Positions 35,074-45,500 of a DNA stretch of 64,000 bases are shown one piece after another. Position 1 is the stretch's first letter, and the number at the start of each line of letters is the position of its first letter. A model generated the notes under the pieces. It did not search any database, was not told where the DNA came from, and saw nothing but the letters and a program-made list of their open reading frames with translations. The translations under genes were made by a program, and so were the position numbers. The stretch is taken from the NCBI GenBank assembly GCA_019720755.1, contig CP081303.1:1612001-1676000 (forward strand), in the 5' to 3' direction. The stretch comes from Prolixibacteraceae bacterium. Its GTDB lineage: Bacteria; Bacteroidota; Bacteroidia; Bacteroidales; Prolixibacteraceae.

Positions 35074-37428
35074 GTGAAGATTTGTATTGCCGAAAAGCCT
35101 AGTGTGGCGAAAGAGATTGCTACTGTTTTAGGAGCAACCCTAAGACGAGATGGTTATTTTGAAGGAAATGGTTATCAAGTAACTTGGACTTTCGGACACC
35201 TATGTACTTTAAAAGAGCCTCATGATTATGACCTCTCATGGAAGCGTTGGTCTTTGGCCTCTTTGCCTATGATGCCCTTGAAATTTGGAATTAAGGTGAT
35301 TGATAATGCTGGAGTTCGAAAGCAATTCAATACAATTCAACGTTTGGTAGAGAATGCTGAGGAGGTAATAAATTGTGGAGATGCTGGTCAAGAGGGAGAA
35401 TTAATCCAACGTTGGGTTCTACATTTGGCAAAATCAAAAGCACCATTAAAACGTTTATGGATCTCTTCTCTTACCGAAGAGGCGATTCGTGATGGTTTTG
35501 AGAGTCTTCGTGATGGAAATGATTTCGATCCTTTATATAAGGCTGGAATGGCTCGTGCTATTGGGGATTGGCTTTTGGGCATGAATGCAACTCGTGTTTA
35601 CACCTTGAAATTTAGTCAAGGACAAGGAGTACTTTCTGTTGGTCGTGTTCAGACCCCTACATTGGCTCTAGTGGTATCGCGGCATTTAGAAATAGAGAAT
35701 TTTAAGCCTACCCCATTTTGGGAACTTAAAACGACCTATCGTGAGGCTGTTTTTAATGTAAAGAGTGGTCGTTTTGATAATAAAGAAGAGGCTCAAAAAC
35801 AGTTAGAAGAGATTAAGGATTCACCATTTGAGGTTACCAAGATTGAGACAAAGAAGGGTAAAGAGCATCCCCCTAAGTTATTTGATTTGACCCTGCTTCA
35901 AGTAGAGTGCAACAAGAAGTTTGGATATACTGCTGAGGAGACTCTTAAATATATTCAATCTCTTTATGAAAAGAAATTAACAACCTATCCTCGTGTTGAT
36001 ACGACCTTCTTATCTAATGATATCTACAAGAAGATTCCTTCTATTATGGGAAGCCTTTCAAAGGTTTATACCAAACAAATTACTCCTTTGCAGTCAGCTC
36101 CTTTTAGAAAGTCTAAAAAAGTGTTTGATGATAAGAAGATTACGGATCACCATGCAATAATTCCTACAGGAGTCTATCCAAGTGGATTGACCCAAGAGCA
36201 GAAGCAGGTTTATCATATGGTTTCCATGCGTTTTATTGCTGTATTTTATCCTGATTGTGAAATATCGAATACGACAGTAGAAGGTGTTTCAAATAAGATT
36301 GAGTTTAAAACGATAGGAAAGCAAATTTTGAGACCTGGTTGGAGAGTTCTGTTTCCTAGTGGAACCAATAAAGAAGATAAGGCGTTACCTCTTTTTGAGA
36401 AAGGAGAGCAGGGGCCTCATGAACCCGATCTTTTAGAGAAAGAGACTCAAGCGCCAAAGAATTATACTGAAGCGACTTTGCTTCGCGCAATGGAGACAGC
36501 AGGTAAAAGTGTAGATGATGAAGAGCTTCGAGATCTGATGAAAGAGAATGGGATTGGACGTCCTTCCACTCGTGCCAATATCATCGAGACACTATTTCGA
36601 CGTAAGTATATCTATCGTGATAAGAAACGTGTTATGGCGAGCCCAACAGGAATTGAATTGATACAGACTATCGAGAATCAATTATTAACTTCTGCCGAAC
36701 TTACGGGTACTTGGGAGAAGAAGTTGAGAGATATTGAATTAGGTAATTATGATCCTTCTATCTTCTTAATGGAGTTGAGAAAGATGGTTTGGGATACGAT
36801 TCAAGGGGTTAAGTATGGTGCATCTAAGACCATTCATATTGTGGATGAGAAAGAGATGAAAGAGACAAAAAGTAGTGCTAAATCAGATAAAGATTCACGT
36901 TTAGCATGTCCTGTTTGTGGAGATGGAAGCGTGATGAAAGGAAAGGGTGCATGGGGGTGTTCTCGTTTTAAAGAAGGCTGCACGTTTCTTGTTCCTTTTG
37001 AAATATCGAAAGCTGCAATATCTCAAAAACAGATGGAGACGCTTGTGAAGAAGCGTAAAAGTGGTGTTGTCTCCTCTTTTAAAGATGATAAAGGAGAGAA
37101 ATTCTCAGGCTTTTTAGTCCTCGATAAAGAGGGGGTGGTTCATGTTGAGCATAAAGAAGCAGATCCTTGGAAATGTCCTAAATGTAAGACTCATGAGATG
37201 GTCAAAGGAAAAAATGGATATGGTTGTAAAGGTTTTAATAGTGGTTGTCATTTTGTGATTCCATTTGTTGTGGGAGAGAAGAAAATTACAGACAAACAAT
37301 TTGAGACCCTTATCAAACGTAAAAAAAGTCCATTAATAAAAGGTTTTTCGGATAAGGAAGGTAATAAATATGATGGTTACCTATTGATTGATGATAATTA
37401 TAGAGTGATGATTCAAAAAAAGAGCTAA
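35074..37428 (+). CDS. topB: DNA topoisomerase III
   Basis: This type IA topoisomerase relaxes and decatenates DNA. At 784 residues it has the TOPRIM start ICIAEKPSVAKEIATVLGA (E7) with CGDAGQEGELIQRW (101-114). The active-site Tyr is Y305 in LTTYPRVDTTFLS. The C-terminal end carries two zinc-ribbon-like modules (CPVCGDGSVMKGKGAWGC and CPKCKTHEMVKGKNGYGC). Start is GTG at 35074, the only start that gives the intact N-terminus. It is probably co-transcribed with yaaA, 14 bases downstream. Confidence 0.93.
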   Translation: MKICIAEKPSVAKEIATVLGATLRRDGYFEGNGYQVTWTFGHLCTLKEPHDYDLSWKRWSLASLPMMPLKFGIKVIDNAGVRKQFNTIQRLVENAEEVINCGDAGQEGELIQRWVLHLAKSKAPLKRLWISSLTEEAIRDGFESLRDGNDFDPLYKAGMARAIGDWLLGMNATRVYTLKFSQGQGVLSVGRVQTPTLALVVSRHLEIENFKPTPFWELKTTYREAVFNVKSGRFDNKEEAQKQLEEIKDSPFEVTKIETKKGKEHPPKLFDLTLLQVECNKKFGYTAEETLKYIQSLYEKKLTTYPRVDTTFLSNDIYKKIPSIMGSLSKVYTKQITPLQSAPFRKSKKVFDDKKITDHHAIIPTGVYPSGLTQEQKQVYHMVSMRFIAVFYPDCEISNTTVEGVSNKIEFKTIGKQILRPGWRVLFPSGTNKEDKALPLFEKGEQGPHEPDLLEKETQAPKNYTEATLLRAMETAGKSVDDEELRDLMKENGIGRPSTRANIIETLFRRKYIYRDKKRVMASPTGIELIQTIENQLLTSAELTGTWEKKLRDIELGNYDPSIFLMELRKMVWDTIQGVKYGASKTIHIVDEKEMKETKSSAKSDKDSRLACPVCGDGSVMKGKGAWGCSRFKEGCTFLVPFEISKAAISQKQMETLVKKRKSGVVSSFKDDKGEKFSGFLVLDKEGVVHVEHKEADPWKCPKCKTHEMVKGKNGYGCKGFNSGCHFVIPFVVGEKKITDKQFETLIKRKKSPLIKGFSDKEGNKYDGYLLIDDNYRVMIQKKS

Positions 37429-37442
37429 GGAGGAGTGTTTTT

Positions 37443-38216
37443 ATGAAATTATTGTTGTCACCTGCAAAGAAGATTGATTTTGAACAGAAAGTTTCTTCAG
37501 ATGTCGAATTAAAGCTACCCGTGTTTAATGCGGATGCCAATGAATTGGTAAGGCATTTACAAGAACTTTCTTCTGAGGAGTTGCAGTCCCTGATGTCTAT
37601 TAGTAGTGATTTGGCAAACTTAAACTATAATAGATATGCTAACTGGGATTTTACAGATAATAAAAAAAGTCATTTCCCTGCACTTTGGGCTTTTCGTGGT
37701 GAAGTATATACGAACCTTGATGTAGAGACTCTATCTAGTGAAGCCTTAAAACGTGCTAATAACTCATTGCGAATACTTTCTGGACTGTATGGAGTGTTGG
37801 GTCCGTCGGATTTAATACAAGCATATAGATTAGAGATGGGGACGAAGTTCTCTTTCGAATCTTACAAGAATCTTTATGCTTATTGGAAGAGTCGAACAAC
37901 TGATCTTTTAAATAAAGAGATTGATAGAGACAATGATCAGATTGTAGTGAATCTTGCAAGCACTGAGTATTCGAAGTCGATAGACATGAAGAAATTGAAT
38001 GCAGAGGTTGTGACTCCTATATTTAAAGATTTGAAAGGTGATAATTATAAAGTGGTCTCTTTTTGGGCAAAACGGGCTAGGGGGTTGATGACACGATATA
38101 TTTTAGAAAACGGTATTTGTGATGCGGAAGGATTACTAGGTTTTGATGTTTCTGGATACTATTATCATACGGATATGTCTAAACCTAATATGCCAGTATT
38201 TGTTCGTGATCATTAA
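37443..38216 (+). CDS. yaaA: YaaA peroxide-stress protein (UPF0246)
   Basis: The 257 residues match the YaaA family from end to end: MKLLLSPAKKIDFEQ at the start, ALWAFRGEVYTNLD, LRILSGLYGVLGPSDLIQAY, RLEMGTKFSF, and VSFWAKRARGLMTRYI. YaaA lowers free iron and protects DNA during hydrogen peroxide stress in E. coli. A clear AAGGAGG-like site (about 37428-37435) precedes the start. Confidence 0.92.
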   Translation: MKLLLSPAKKIDFEQKVSSDVELKLPVFNADANELVRHLQELSSEELQSLMSISSDLANLNYNRYANWDFTDNKKSHFPALWAFRGEVYTNLDVETLSSEALKRANNSLRILSGLYGVLGPSDLIQAYRLEMGTKFSFESYKNLYAYWKSRTTDLLNKEIDRDNDQIVVNLASTEYSKSIDMKKLNAEVVTPIFKDLKGDNYKVVSFWAKRARGLMTRYILENGICDAEGLLGFDVSGYYYHTDMSKPNMPVFVRDH

Positions 38217-38356
38217 GATGTAATAGTATAATTCTACTATTTTCAAAGGGGTATTATTTTGGGTAGTTGTTATTGAGGGATAGAAGAATCGAGAGAGATT
38301 CGTTTTCTTTTTTGAAAATAGAGTAAAGGAAAATACTTTTGGAAATAAAATATAAA

Positions 38357-38399
38357 AGAGATACAAATGCTTTAGTTTAAAAAGCTTGTATCTCTTTTG
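38357..38399. terminator. Bidirectional terminator between yaaA and the SDR gene
   Basis: AGAGATACAA (38357-38366) pairs with TTGTATCTCT (38387-38396), with an inner GCTTT/AAAGC stem and TTTTGTTTTG on the right. The two flanking genes converge here, so the hairpin probably serves both. Confidence 0.75.
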
Positions 38400-38404
38400 T
38401 TTTG

Positions 38405-39013
38405 TTAGATGTACTTACGAACATCATATATTTTACCTGTTTTGTTGTCTTCGAGACATTTTTTATAGATAAGTGCAACATCCTTTGCAGGTGTACCAGT
38501 ACTACTATCCATCTTTAGCATTTCCATGGTCTCTTTCACAAATGGTGGAGAGATAGAATTCACTCGATGACTTTTGGTCATTTCTAATGCAACTGCTTTT
38601 ACAAATGCATCTATTCCAGCATTAGCCATGCTTATAGAGCTTGCTCCATACATAGGCTCTTTGGCAAGAATACCACTCGAGAGTATAAACATACCTTCAG
38701 GATTAAGGAATGGGTATCCATAGCGTACCAAATTAACTTGTCCCATTAGTTTGTTATGAATAGCCATCCAGAAGTCCTCTTCAGATAGCAATTCATAGGT
38801 TCCTAATCTTGCATTTCCTGCCGTGGAAATAATTGCATCGACAGTTCCGATATGTTTGAACAAACCAACAATACTTTCAGGGCTTGTCATGTCCACTTTT
38901 AAACTTCCTTTTCTATGACCAACCTCGATGATTTCGTATTTTGGGGTCTTGGAAAGTAGTGCTACCACCTCTTTTCCTATGAGTCCGTGTGCTCCAATAA
39001 CTAATATTTTCAT
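38405..39013 (-). CDS. Short-chain dehydrogenase/reductase, atypical active site
   Basis: This 202-residue Rossmann-fold protein starts MKILVIGAHGLIGKEVVALL (nucleotide-binding GxxGxxG type), followed by DAIISTAGNARLGTYELLSE and FILSSGILAKEPMYGASSIS. The usual YxxxK is replaced by a GASSISMANAGIDAFVK segment, as in a known SDR subgroup of about 200 residues. Substrate is unknown. It is the last gene of the minus-strand run behind the two-component genes, 53 bases away. Confidence 0.82.
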   Translation of the reverse strand: MKILVIGAHGLIGKEVVALLSKTPKYEIIEVGHRKGSLKVDMTSPESIVGLFKHIGTVDAIISTAGNARLGTYELLSEEDFWMAIHNKLMGQVNLVRYGYPFLNPEGMFILSSGILAKEPMYGASSISMANAGIDAFVKAVALEMTKSHRVNSISPPFVKETMEMLKMDSSTGTPAKDVALIYKKCLEDNKTGKIYDVRKYI

Positions 39014-39066
39014 AATAGTGCTTTTATTTATTGAAACAGAGGAGTGCCTATAAAAGTTTAAGGTTA

Positions 39067-39777
39067 TTATTGAAAGATATCCATCACATCATTCTTATAG
39101 CTTTTACCAATTGGAAGTTTTTCTCCTCCTACTTCTAATTGATTTCCTTCTAGGGTTTCGATTGAAGCAATTGAAACTATATAGGATTTATGTATACGAA
39201 TAAAACGATTTTGAGGTAATGTTTCAGTTAGAGATTTTAGAGAATAGTATGCTGTAATTCGTCGTTTTTTTGTATGAAAAGTGACATACTCTCTTTGACC
39301 TTCAATGTAGATAATATCCTCAAAGTTAATTTTATAAAGACGATAATCTGCTTTGATTGTAAGATAATCTTTTTGTGTTTTCTGTATAATATTGTCTTTA
39401 ACACTCTCTTCCTCTTCATGATTTTCAATAAAATCAAGTGCTTTGTTTGTTGCCTTAAAAAATCTAGGAAAAGCAATAGGTTTAAGTAAATAGTCAAAAA
39501 CATCGTAATTAAAACTATCGACAGCGTATTCTGAGAAGGCTGAAGTTATTATTATCTTTGAATCTATTTTAATTGTCTTTATAAACTCGATTCCCGTTAT
39601 ATGAGGCATCTGAATATCTAGGAAGATCAAATCTACCGTTTGGTCTTGAAGGTATGTGATTGCATCAATGGCATTGTCGAAAGTTTCTACAACTTCAAGA
39701 TTAGGTATTTTTTCTACATAGCCTTGTAGTAGTTTTCTTGCTAGATGTTCGTCATCGATGATAATACAGGTTCTCAT
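39067..39777 (-). CDS. LytTR-family response regulator
   Basis: The 236-residue regulator has an N-terminal receiver with the acidic pair IIDDEHLARKLL, phospho-acceptor Asp in DLIFLDIQMPHITG (about D55), and the conserved Lys in DYLLKPI. A LytTR DNA-binding domain fills about 135-236 (DYLTIKADYRLYKINFEDII, RFIRIHKSYIVSIASIETLE). It starts 9 bases after the kinase gene and is its partner. The divergent RND efflux operon is a plausible target. Confidence 0.92.
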   Translation of the reverse strand: MRTCIIIDDEHLARKLLQGYVEKIPNLEVVETFDNAIDAITYLQDQTVDLIFLDIQMPHITGIEFIKTIKIDSKIIITSAFSEYAVDSFNYDVFDYLLKPIAFPRFFKATNKALDFIENHEEEESVKDNIIQKTQKDYLTIKADYRLYKINFEDIIYIEGQREYVTFHTKKRRITAYYSLKSLTETLPQNRFIRIHKSYIVSIASIETLEGNQLEVGGEKLPIGKSYKNDVMDIFQ

Positions 39778-39786
39778 GATTCCAAT

Positions 39787-40827
39787 TTATTTTAGATGAA
39801 TGATCATCTCCACATGGAAGATGTCATGCGCTTCATTCATATTTAGTAAATGTCTTTTTGTATAGATTAACTCCAATCTTTTCCTTAAGTTTTTAATTCC
39901 AATACCTTTCCTTTGTGAAATTGTCTCTCCTCTAGGCGTAATGCTGTTTTTTGCATTTAGCTCTATTTTGTTACCCTTCTGAAGGAGGTATATTGAGACA
40001 AAGCTGTCAGGAGAAGAGGTTACTTTCCCATGTTTGAAACAGTTTTCAACAATTGGAATAAAGAGAAGAGGAGAGATCTGAATATCTGGATCTTCTATGT
40101 CTGTTTTAAAATGAATATTTAGAGGTTTATCCGATTTTAAACATTGAAAATCAATAAAGTTATTTAAATAGTCAATCTCTTTCTGTAACGGTACTGTATT
40201 TGCTGCACAGTCATCAATAATATATCTAAGCATGTCAGAGAGTCTTAGAATATTGTCAGCAGCACCCTCTTCTTTCATATATACTTGACTGTATACATTA
40301 TTAAGCGTGTTGAAGAGAAAGTGTGGATTGATTTGTCCTCTTAAATATTTCAATTCGATATCTTTTTTCTCTAATAAAATTTTCTCCCACTTGATTTGTG
40401 CTTCTTTCCCCTTAAAAGAGATAAAAATAGACGTGCTTAGGAATAGAGTGATCAAGTAAGTCGCCATATAGCTAAATGCAGGATATATTGGACGGAATTC
40501 TGCACCATGAAAAAATGTGTCTTTTATTAATGGGTACAGTAGGTGTTTATGAAGAATGCAGAATAAAACCATCATTAATATTACCATTACCAAAGATAAT
40601 ATTGCATAGATGAACGAAAAAGCTCCTCTAGGTTTTAGGTATCTTGGAAGTAATAGGTAGATGTTTGTATAGGTAATAATCATTACCCCTGTAGTATTGA
40701 TTAACGAACTTCGAAGTGCAAATTTCCATCCAAAATTGTTGGATGCCAAAATGAAGATAAAGAAAACAATACTCCATGTGATAAAATGCCACTGATTTTT
40801 TTTAAATATATCTATGATTGGAAACAT
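39787..40827 (-). CDS. LytS-like sensor histidine kinase
   Basis: This 346-residue membrane kinase has four N-terminal membrane segments (about 12-30, 38-58, 75-95, 115-135) without a large external sensor domain. The His_kinase domain has LRGQINPHFLFNTLNNVYSQ with the phospho-acceptor His and a LFIPIVENCFKHGK N-box, then GIGIKNLRKRL. It is the first gene of the minus-strand operon with the LytTR regulator. Confidence 0.92.
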   Translation of the reverse strand: MFPIIDIFKKNQWHFITWSIVFFIFILASNNFGWKFALRSSLINTTGVMIITYTNIYLLLPRYLKPRGAFSFIYAILSLVMVILMMVLFCILHKHLLYPLIKDTFFHGAEFRPIYPAFSYMATYLITLFLSTSIFISFKGKEAQIKWEKILLEKKDIELKYLRGQINPHFLFNTLNNVYSQVYMKEEGAADNILRLSDMLRYIIDDCAANTVPLQKEIDYLNNFIDFQCLKSDKPLNIHFKTDIEDPDIQISPLLFIPIVENCFKHGKVTSSPDSFVSIYLLQKGNKIELNAKNSITPRGETISQRKGIGIKNLRKRLELIYTKRHLLNMNEAHDIFHVEMIIHLK

Positions 40828-41127
40828 ATGTAACCTAAAATGATTTGATTATAATTTTAAAGATTATTTACAAAGATAACTTATTTCTTTGGGTTGTTTC
40901 CTTTGGATGTTCTCTTTTCAATCAGTTGCTTCTTTTGTTCAATAAAGTGGTCTTTGGATGCAAATAATATGTTTGTTGGTCAAACAACCCTTTTTTTGAA
41001 GGAAGTAGTCATTTTATTGAATCTTTTTTATTCTTAGTAGTAATAATTTCATCTTTGATGGAGTAAAGTAGACTTTATGTTTAAGTCCTTCTGTTGAACA
41101 TATACACATTGTAGTAATATATTAATT
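40828..41127. other. Divergent promoter region between kinase and efflux operons
   Basis: 300 bp with no gene. The kinase operon leaves to the left and the RND operon to the right. The region probably holds both promoters and possible LytTR sites. I could not pick out a paired LytTR repeat with confidence; a TTTGTTGGTCAAACAA palindrome-like segment near 40970-40985 (TTTG-TTGGT-CAAA) is a candidate operator. Confidence 0.4.
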
Positions 41128-42240
41128 ATGAATAAAAAAATAGTTGGAGTTTTAATTGCTTTGGGGATTCTTTTGGCAGGTGTCGGGACGGTAATGTTTC
41201 TGAATAATACCAAAAAAGTTCCAAGTGTGAAAAAGAAAGTAGAGACCATTTATGGTGTGAAGTGTCAGCGTGTAGAGTACAAGGATATGATGGTTCCTTT
41301 TCATTATTCTGGTAGAGTTAGCTCTAATGCTATTGTTCAGCTTGGTGCCGAAGTACAAGGTCGTCTAATGGCAGGAAACGTTTTATTAAAAGAGGGGGTG
41401 AGCTTTAAAAGAGGAGAAGTTCTATTTAGAGTCTTTAGTGAAGATTTTAGAGCTTCATTGATTGCTTCTCGTAGTAGATTCCTAAAATCTCTTTCAGTAG
41501 TACTTGCGGATGTTTATGTGGATCTTCCTAACGAATACGAAAAATGGAATCGTTTTTTTGAATATATTTCAGTTGAGAAAGCGATGCCTGAATTGCCAAA
41601 GATAACTTCGGGTAAAGAGAAAATATACATGGCTTCTAAGAATGTATTGGGGGATTATTATGAGATTCGAAAAATGGAAATAATGCTTTCTAAGTATACT
41701 GTTCGTGCTCCTTTTAGTGGTTCTTATATTACAGTAAACAAAGAGGTTGGAAGTATTACTTCTCCAGGAACTGCTGTGGCAAGTATTATCCGTACGAATA
41801 ATTATGAGGTAGTTGTTCCTGTTCTTATTCGTGATGCAAAGAAAGTGGGTGTTGGTGATACTGTGACTGTAGTCGAAGAGGATGGTGATTTATCGAAGAC
41901 AAAAGTGATTAGAAAAGCAAACTTTATTGATCCTAGTACACAGAGTCAGAATGTATACCTTGCATATCGTGGAAATGAGATATTCTCTGGACAATATGTA
42001 GATGTTCAGTTTGAAAAGAACTTTCTTAAAGGGGTAATGGAAGTGCCTCGTGAAGCGATCTTTAAAGGAGACATGGTCTATGTGGAAAGAGATGGAAAGA
42101 TTAAAAAGGCGACCGTAAATGTCGTGTATAAGAATGAAGATTTTATGTATATCAATGGTCTATCTAACGATGAAGTTTTGGTTATTGAGTCGTTGATCGG
42201 TGCATATGATGGAATGAAGGTAAATGCATTGATGCAATAA
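41128..42240 (+). CDS. RND efflux adaptor (membrane fusion protein)
   Basis: The 370-residue periplasmic adaptor has an N-terminal membrane anchor (VGVLIALGILLAGVGTVMFL). The biotinyl-lipoyl-like halves are SSNAIVQLGAEVQGRLMAGN and YTVRAPFSGSYITVNKEVGS, with a short helical hairpin between them. A beta-barrel part follows, with QSQNVYLAYRGNEIFSGQYV and VMEVPREAIFKGDMVYVERD. It links the pump to the outer-membrane channel encoded two genes later. The pump gene follows after 18 bases. Confidence 0.9.
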   Translation: MNKKIVGVLIALGILLAGVGTVMFLNNTKKVPSVKKKVETIYGVKCQRVEYKDMMVPFHYSGRVSSNAIVQLGAEVQGRLMAGNVLLKEGVSFKRGEVLFRVFSEDFRASLIASRSRFLKSLSVVLADVYVDLPNEYEKWNRFFEYISVEKAMPELPKITSGKEKIYMASKNVLGDYYEIRKMEIMLSKYTVRAPFSGSYITVNKEVGSITSPGTAVASIIRTNNYEVVVPVLIRDAKKVGVGDTVTVVEEDGDLSKTKVIRKANFIDPSTQSQNVYLAYRGNEIFSGQYVDVQFEKNFLKGVMEVPREAIFKGDMVYVERDGKIKKATVNVVYKNEDFMYINGLSNDEVLVIESLIGAYDGMKVNALMQ

Positions 42241-42258
42241 GAAAAAGAATCGTTTCGT

Positions 42259-45200
42259 ATGTTAAAAAGAATAGTTTCACTTTTCGTAAAATACCCCTTT
42301 TACGGAAAGATTATTATTACCTCCCTATTGTTATTAGGAGGTATTTCTATGGGGTTGATGAAGAAGGCTTCTTTTCCTTTGATAGAGTCACATAATATTT
42401 CCATTACGGTTACTTACCAAGGGGCTACCCCAAAAGAGATGGACGAAGGGGTTACCTCTTTAATAGAGGATGCTCTTCGCGGTACTGTTGGGATGAAAGA
42501 GTTTTCTTCTGTGTCAAGAGAGAACAGTGCTAATGTGACTGTTGTTGTTGAAAACGACTACAATGTAGACGAGGTTCTTACGGATGTAAAGAATGCAGTC
42601 GATGGAATTAGCAATTTTCCTGCTGGAGCAGAGAAACCTGTCGTTGCCAAACAAAAGGCAAAAACTATTGCACTATTTATGAGGTTAAGTTCGGAAGAGA
42701 ATGACCTGATGAAGATTAAAGAGCGTTCCCAAAAAATCGAAGATGATCTGAGAGCTTCTGGTTTGGTTTCACAGATTACGATCTATGGCTATCCTTCAAG
42801 AATGGAGATGTCTGTAGAGGTGAACGAATCTATGTTACGACGTTATAGCTTGACATTACAAGATATTCAAACTGCTATCTCTAATAATAATTTAGATATT
42901 TTTGGAGGGGTGATAAAGAATCACCGTGAGGAGATAAAAATTAATGCAAGAGAGCGCTCTGTACGCCCTGATGATATAGAAAATATTGTTGTTCGTGCCA
43001 ATACTAATGGCGATTTGGTGAGAATTAAGGATGTTGCCGAAGTCCATTATCAATTTGAGGATATTCCATATAAATCGTTTGTTGATGGAGATCGTTCTGC
43101 ATTCTTTGTTATAGAGAAATTGCGTACTGAAGATTTAGAGAAGATTTCTAATTTCATTAGCGACTATTGTGTGAAGTTTAATGAGGCGAACAAAGATATG
43201 GATCTAGAAGTTGTTCGTGACTTCAAAGACTTCTTGGATGCCCAACTTGATATCTTGTATAGCAATGGAATGATGGGAATGATTCTTGTTGTTCTCGCAT
43301 TGAGTGTTTTCTTGAGTTTTAGGCTATCATTATGGGTTGCTTGGGGTATTCCTTCATCTTTCCTGGGAATGTTTATTGTAGCCAATATGATGGGGATAAC
43401 CATTAACTTTATCTCTGTTTTCGGAATGATATTGATTGTAGGTATCTTGGTTGATGATGGTATTGTCATTGGAGAAAATATCTTTACACATTTTGAGATG
43501 GGTAAAAGTCCAAGACGTGCGGCTATCGATGGTACGTTAGAGGTGATCCCTGCAGTACTTACATCTGTAAGTACAACAATCATAGCTTTCTGTCCTCTAT
43601 TCTTTATTGAAGGTAATTTAGAGATGATGTATGAGATGGCAGCTATTGTTGTTCTCTGTTTGGTGTTCTCTCTATTTGAAGGAATGTTTGTCCTTCCTGG
43701 TCACCTTGCTTCAGAGTCTGTATTGAAACCATTGAATAAAGATGGGTGGTATGGTAAGGTTCGTAATTTCTTTGATAAAGTCATTTTTGGAGTTCGTGAT
43801 CGTTTATACCTTCCTCTACTACATTGGTTGTTGAAGTATAAACTGATCTCTGTAAGTATCTTTACTACTATCATTATCATCACCGTGGGATTGTTAACTA
43901 GTGGACGTATTTCAACTACTGTTTTTCCTCCTGTTTCAGAAGATAACTTTGTCATAGATCTTTGTATGAAACCGGGAGTGAACGAAGAGGTGACAATTGC
44001 TCGTTTGCGTTCTGTCGTTGATAAGATGAAACTAGTAAATAAAGAGTTGGCCGAGAAGTATGGAGAAGAAGTTCCTATTGAGAGTATTGCTATGAATACT
44101 GGTTGGGCGTTTAATGGAACCGAATCCGGAACCAATACTGGAAATATTCGTGTCTTCTTGCGTAAGATGGACAAGTCTAAGATGAGTTCACATATTGTGA
44201 AAGTAGCTATTTCAGAGAAAGTGGGAAAGATACAAGATGCCTACAAGTTTACTGTTGGTGCTAGTAACCGTTTTGGTGCACCTGTTTCTATTAGTTTATT
44301 AGGTAATAGTAAAGAGGAATTGGAAGAAGCGTCTCGTGAATTTAAGAGCGAATTGGGTAAATTCTCTTCTCTTTATAATGTGATGGATAATAACCAGATT
44401 GGTTCGCAGGAGGTTATTGTGAAGTTGAAACCTTCAGCGTATGCTTTGGGCTTGAATGAAGTAATGGTAATGACTCAAGTACGCCAATCTTTCTATGGAG
44501 GATTGTCTCAACGTATTCAGAATGGAAGGGATGAGATTTGGTTCTACGTACGCTATCCTTTGGAGAGTAGACGTTCCGTTGGACAACTTGAAAAGATGAT
44601 GATTCGTACGCCTAAAGGAATGTATCCTCTTTCTGAAATTGCAGAGATGGATATTCAAAGAGGATTGACCTCGATTAATCATTTTAATGGAAAAATGGAG
44701 ATCCGTATTGATGCTTATATGGTAAATGAGAAAGAGTCGGTCCCTCCAATCATTGAAAAAATAGAGAACCAAATATTACCGAAAATATTGGCGAACCATC
44801 CAGGTGTCTCTTACATGCATCAAGGTCAGATCAAAGATGCAAAAGAAGAGTCTGGTAGTATTGTTTTGTCTTTTGGAATAGCCTTCTTTGTTATATGGAT
44901 TATTATCATCATATTCTTTAGATCTTTCACTCAAGGTATGATGATCGTAGCGATGATTCCATTCGGTATTATTGCAGCTTTATGGGGACACTTTATCGAG
45001 GGTATTTCTTTCTCTTCTATGAGCCTTTGGGGAATGGTTGCATTGTCTGGTACTATTATCAATGATGCGGTGGTGTTACTTGATCGATATAATCAGAATT
45101 TGAAACGAGGGTTTCATATGATACCTTCTGTAATTGAAGCAGCCAAATCACGTTTCCGCCCTATTATGTTGACAACTATCACAACTTCTGCTGGACTTTT

Positions 45201-45489
45201 TCCTCTTATTAGAGAAACAAGTAGTGATACTGTCTTTATTAAACCGATGGCTATCTCACTGGCATATGGTATATTGATTGGAACATTCTTTATTCTAACA
45301 GTGCTACCTGTTTATATTGTAATTGCCAATGAATTCCGTCTGTTTTATGCTCGCTTAAAAGGCGATCATAGTGCAACTCCAGAGAGTGTCGAAACAGCAG
45401 TTCGTGATCAAAAGATCTCTGAAACTCTTGATAAGGCTATGGCGCGTGAGATTGATGATACTCGTAATGAAGATGATTTTGAATTGTAA
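42259..45489 (+). CDS. RND family efflux pump (AcrB/HAE1-like)
   Basis: The 1076-residue inner-membrane permease has 12 membrane segments in two halves: one helix near residue 20, a large periplasmic loop, a bundle near 335-490, a helix near 530, a second loop, then a final bundle near 870-1030. The first bundle has the proton-relay segment GILVDDGIVIGENIFTHFEM with Asp-Asp. The second has GTIINDAVVLLDRYNQNLKR. The substrate cannot be read from sequence. It sits between adaptor and TolC genes as a full three-part system. Confidence 0.92.
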   Translation: MLKRIVSLFVKYPFYGKIIITSLLLLGGISMGLMKKASFPLIESHNISITVTYQGATPKEMDEGVTSLIEDALRGTVGMKEFSSVSRENSANVTVVVENDYNVDEVLTDVKNAVDGISNFPAGAEKPVVAKQKAKTIALFMRLSSEENDLMKIKERSQKIEDDLRASGLVSQITIYGYPSRMEMSVEVNESMLRRYSLTLQDIQTAISNNNLDIFGGVIKNHREEIKINARERSVRPDDIENIVVRANTNGDLVRIKDVAEVHYQFEDIPYKSFVDGDRSAFFVIEKLRTEDLEKISNFISDYCVKFNEANKDMDLEVVRDFKDFLDAQLDILYSNGMMGMILVVLALSVFLSFRLSLWVAWGIPSSFLGMFIVANMMGITINFISVFGMILIVGILVDDGIVIGENIFTHFEMGKSPRRAAIDGTLEVIPAVLTSVSTTIIAFCPLFFIEGNLEMMYEMAAIVVLCLVFSLFEGMFVLPGHLASESVLKPLNKDGWYGKVRNFFDKVIFGVRDRLYLPLLHWLLKYKLISVSIFTTIIIITVGLLTSGRISTTVFPPVSEDNFVIDLCMKPGVNEEVTIARLRSVVDKMKLVNKELAEKYGEEVPIESIAMNTGWAFNGTESGTNTGNIRVFLRKMDKSKMSSHIVKVAISEKVGKIQDAYKFTVGASNRFGAPVSISLLGNSKEELEEASREFKSELGKFSSLYNVMDNNQIGSQEVIVKLKPSAYALGLNEVMVMTQVRQSFYGGLSQRIQNGRDEIWFYVRYPLESRRSVGQLEKMMIRTPKGMYPLSEIAEMDIQRGLTSINHFNGKMEIRIDAYMVNEKESVPPIIEKIENQILPKILANHPGVSYMHQGQIKDAKEESGSIVLSFGIAFFVIWIIIIIFFRSFTQGMMIVAMIPFGIIAALWGHFIEGISFSSMSLWGMVALSGTIINDAVVLLDRYNQNLKRGFHMIPSVIEAAKSRFRPIMLTTITTSAGLFPLIRETSSDTVFIKPMAISLAYGILIGTFFILTVLPVYIVIANEFRLFYARLKGDHSATPESVETAVRDQKISETLDKAMAREIDDTRNEDDFEL

Positions 45490-45500
45490 TAGAAGAACTC

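Noticed and set aside
39314-39622. Large shadow frames opposite kinase, topB, RND and cas genes
   Set aside because: They lie inside well-supported genes on the other strand and have no independent features.
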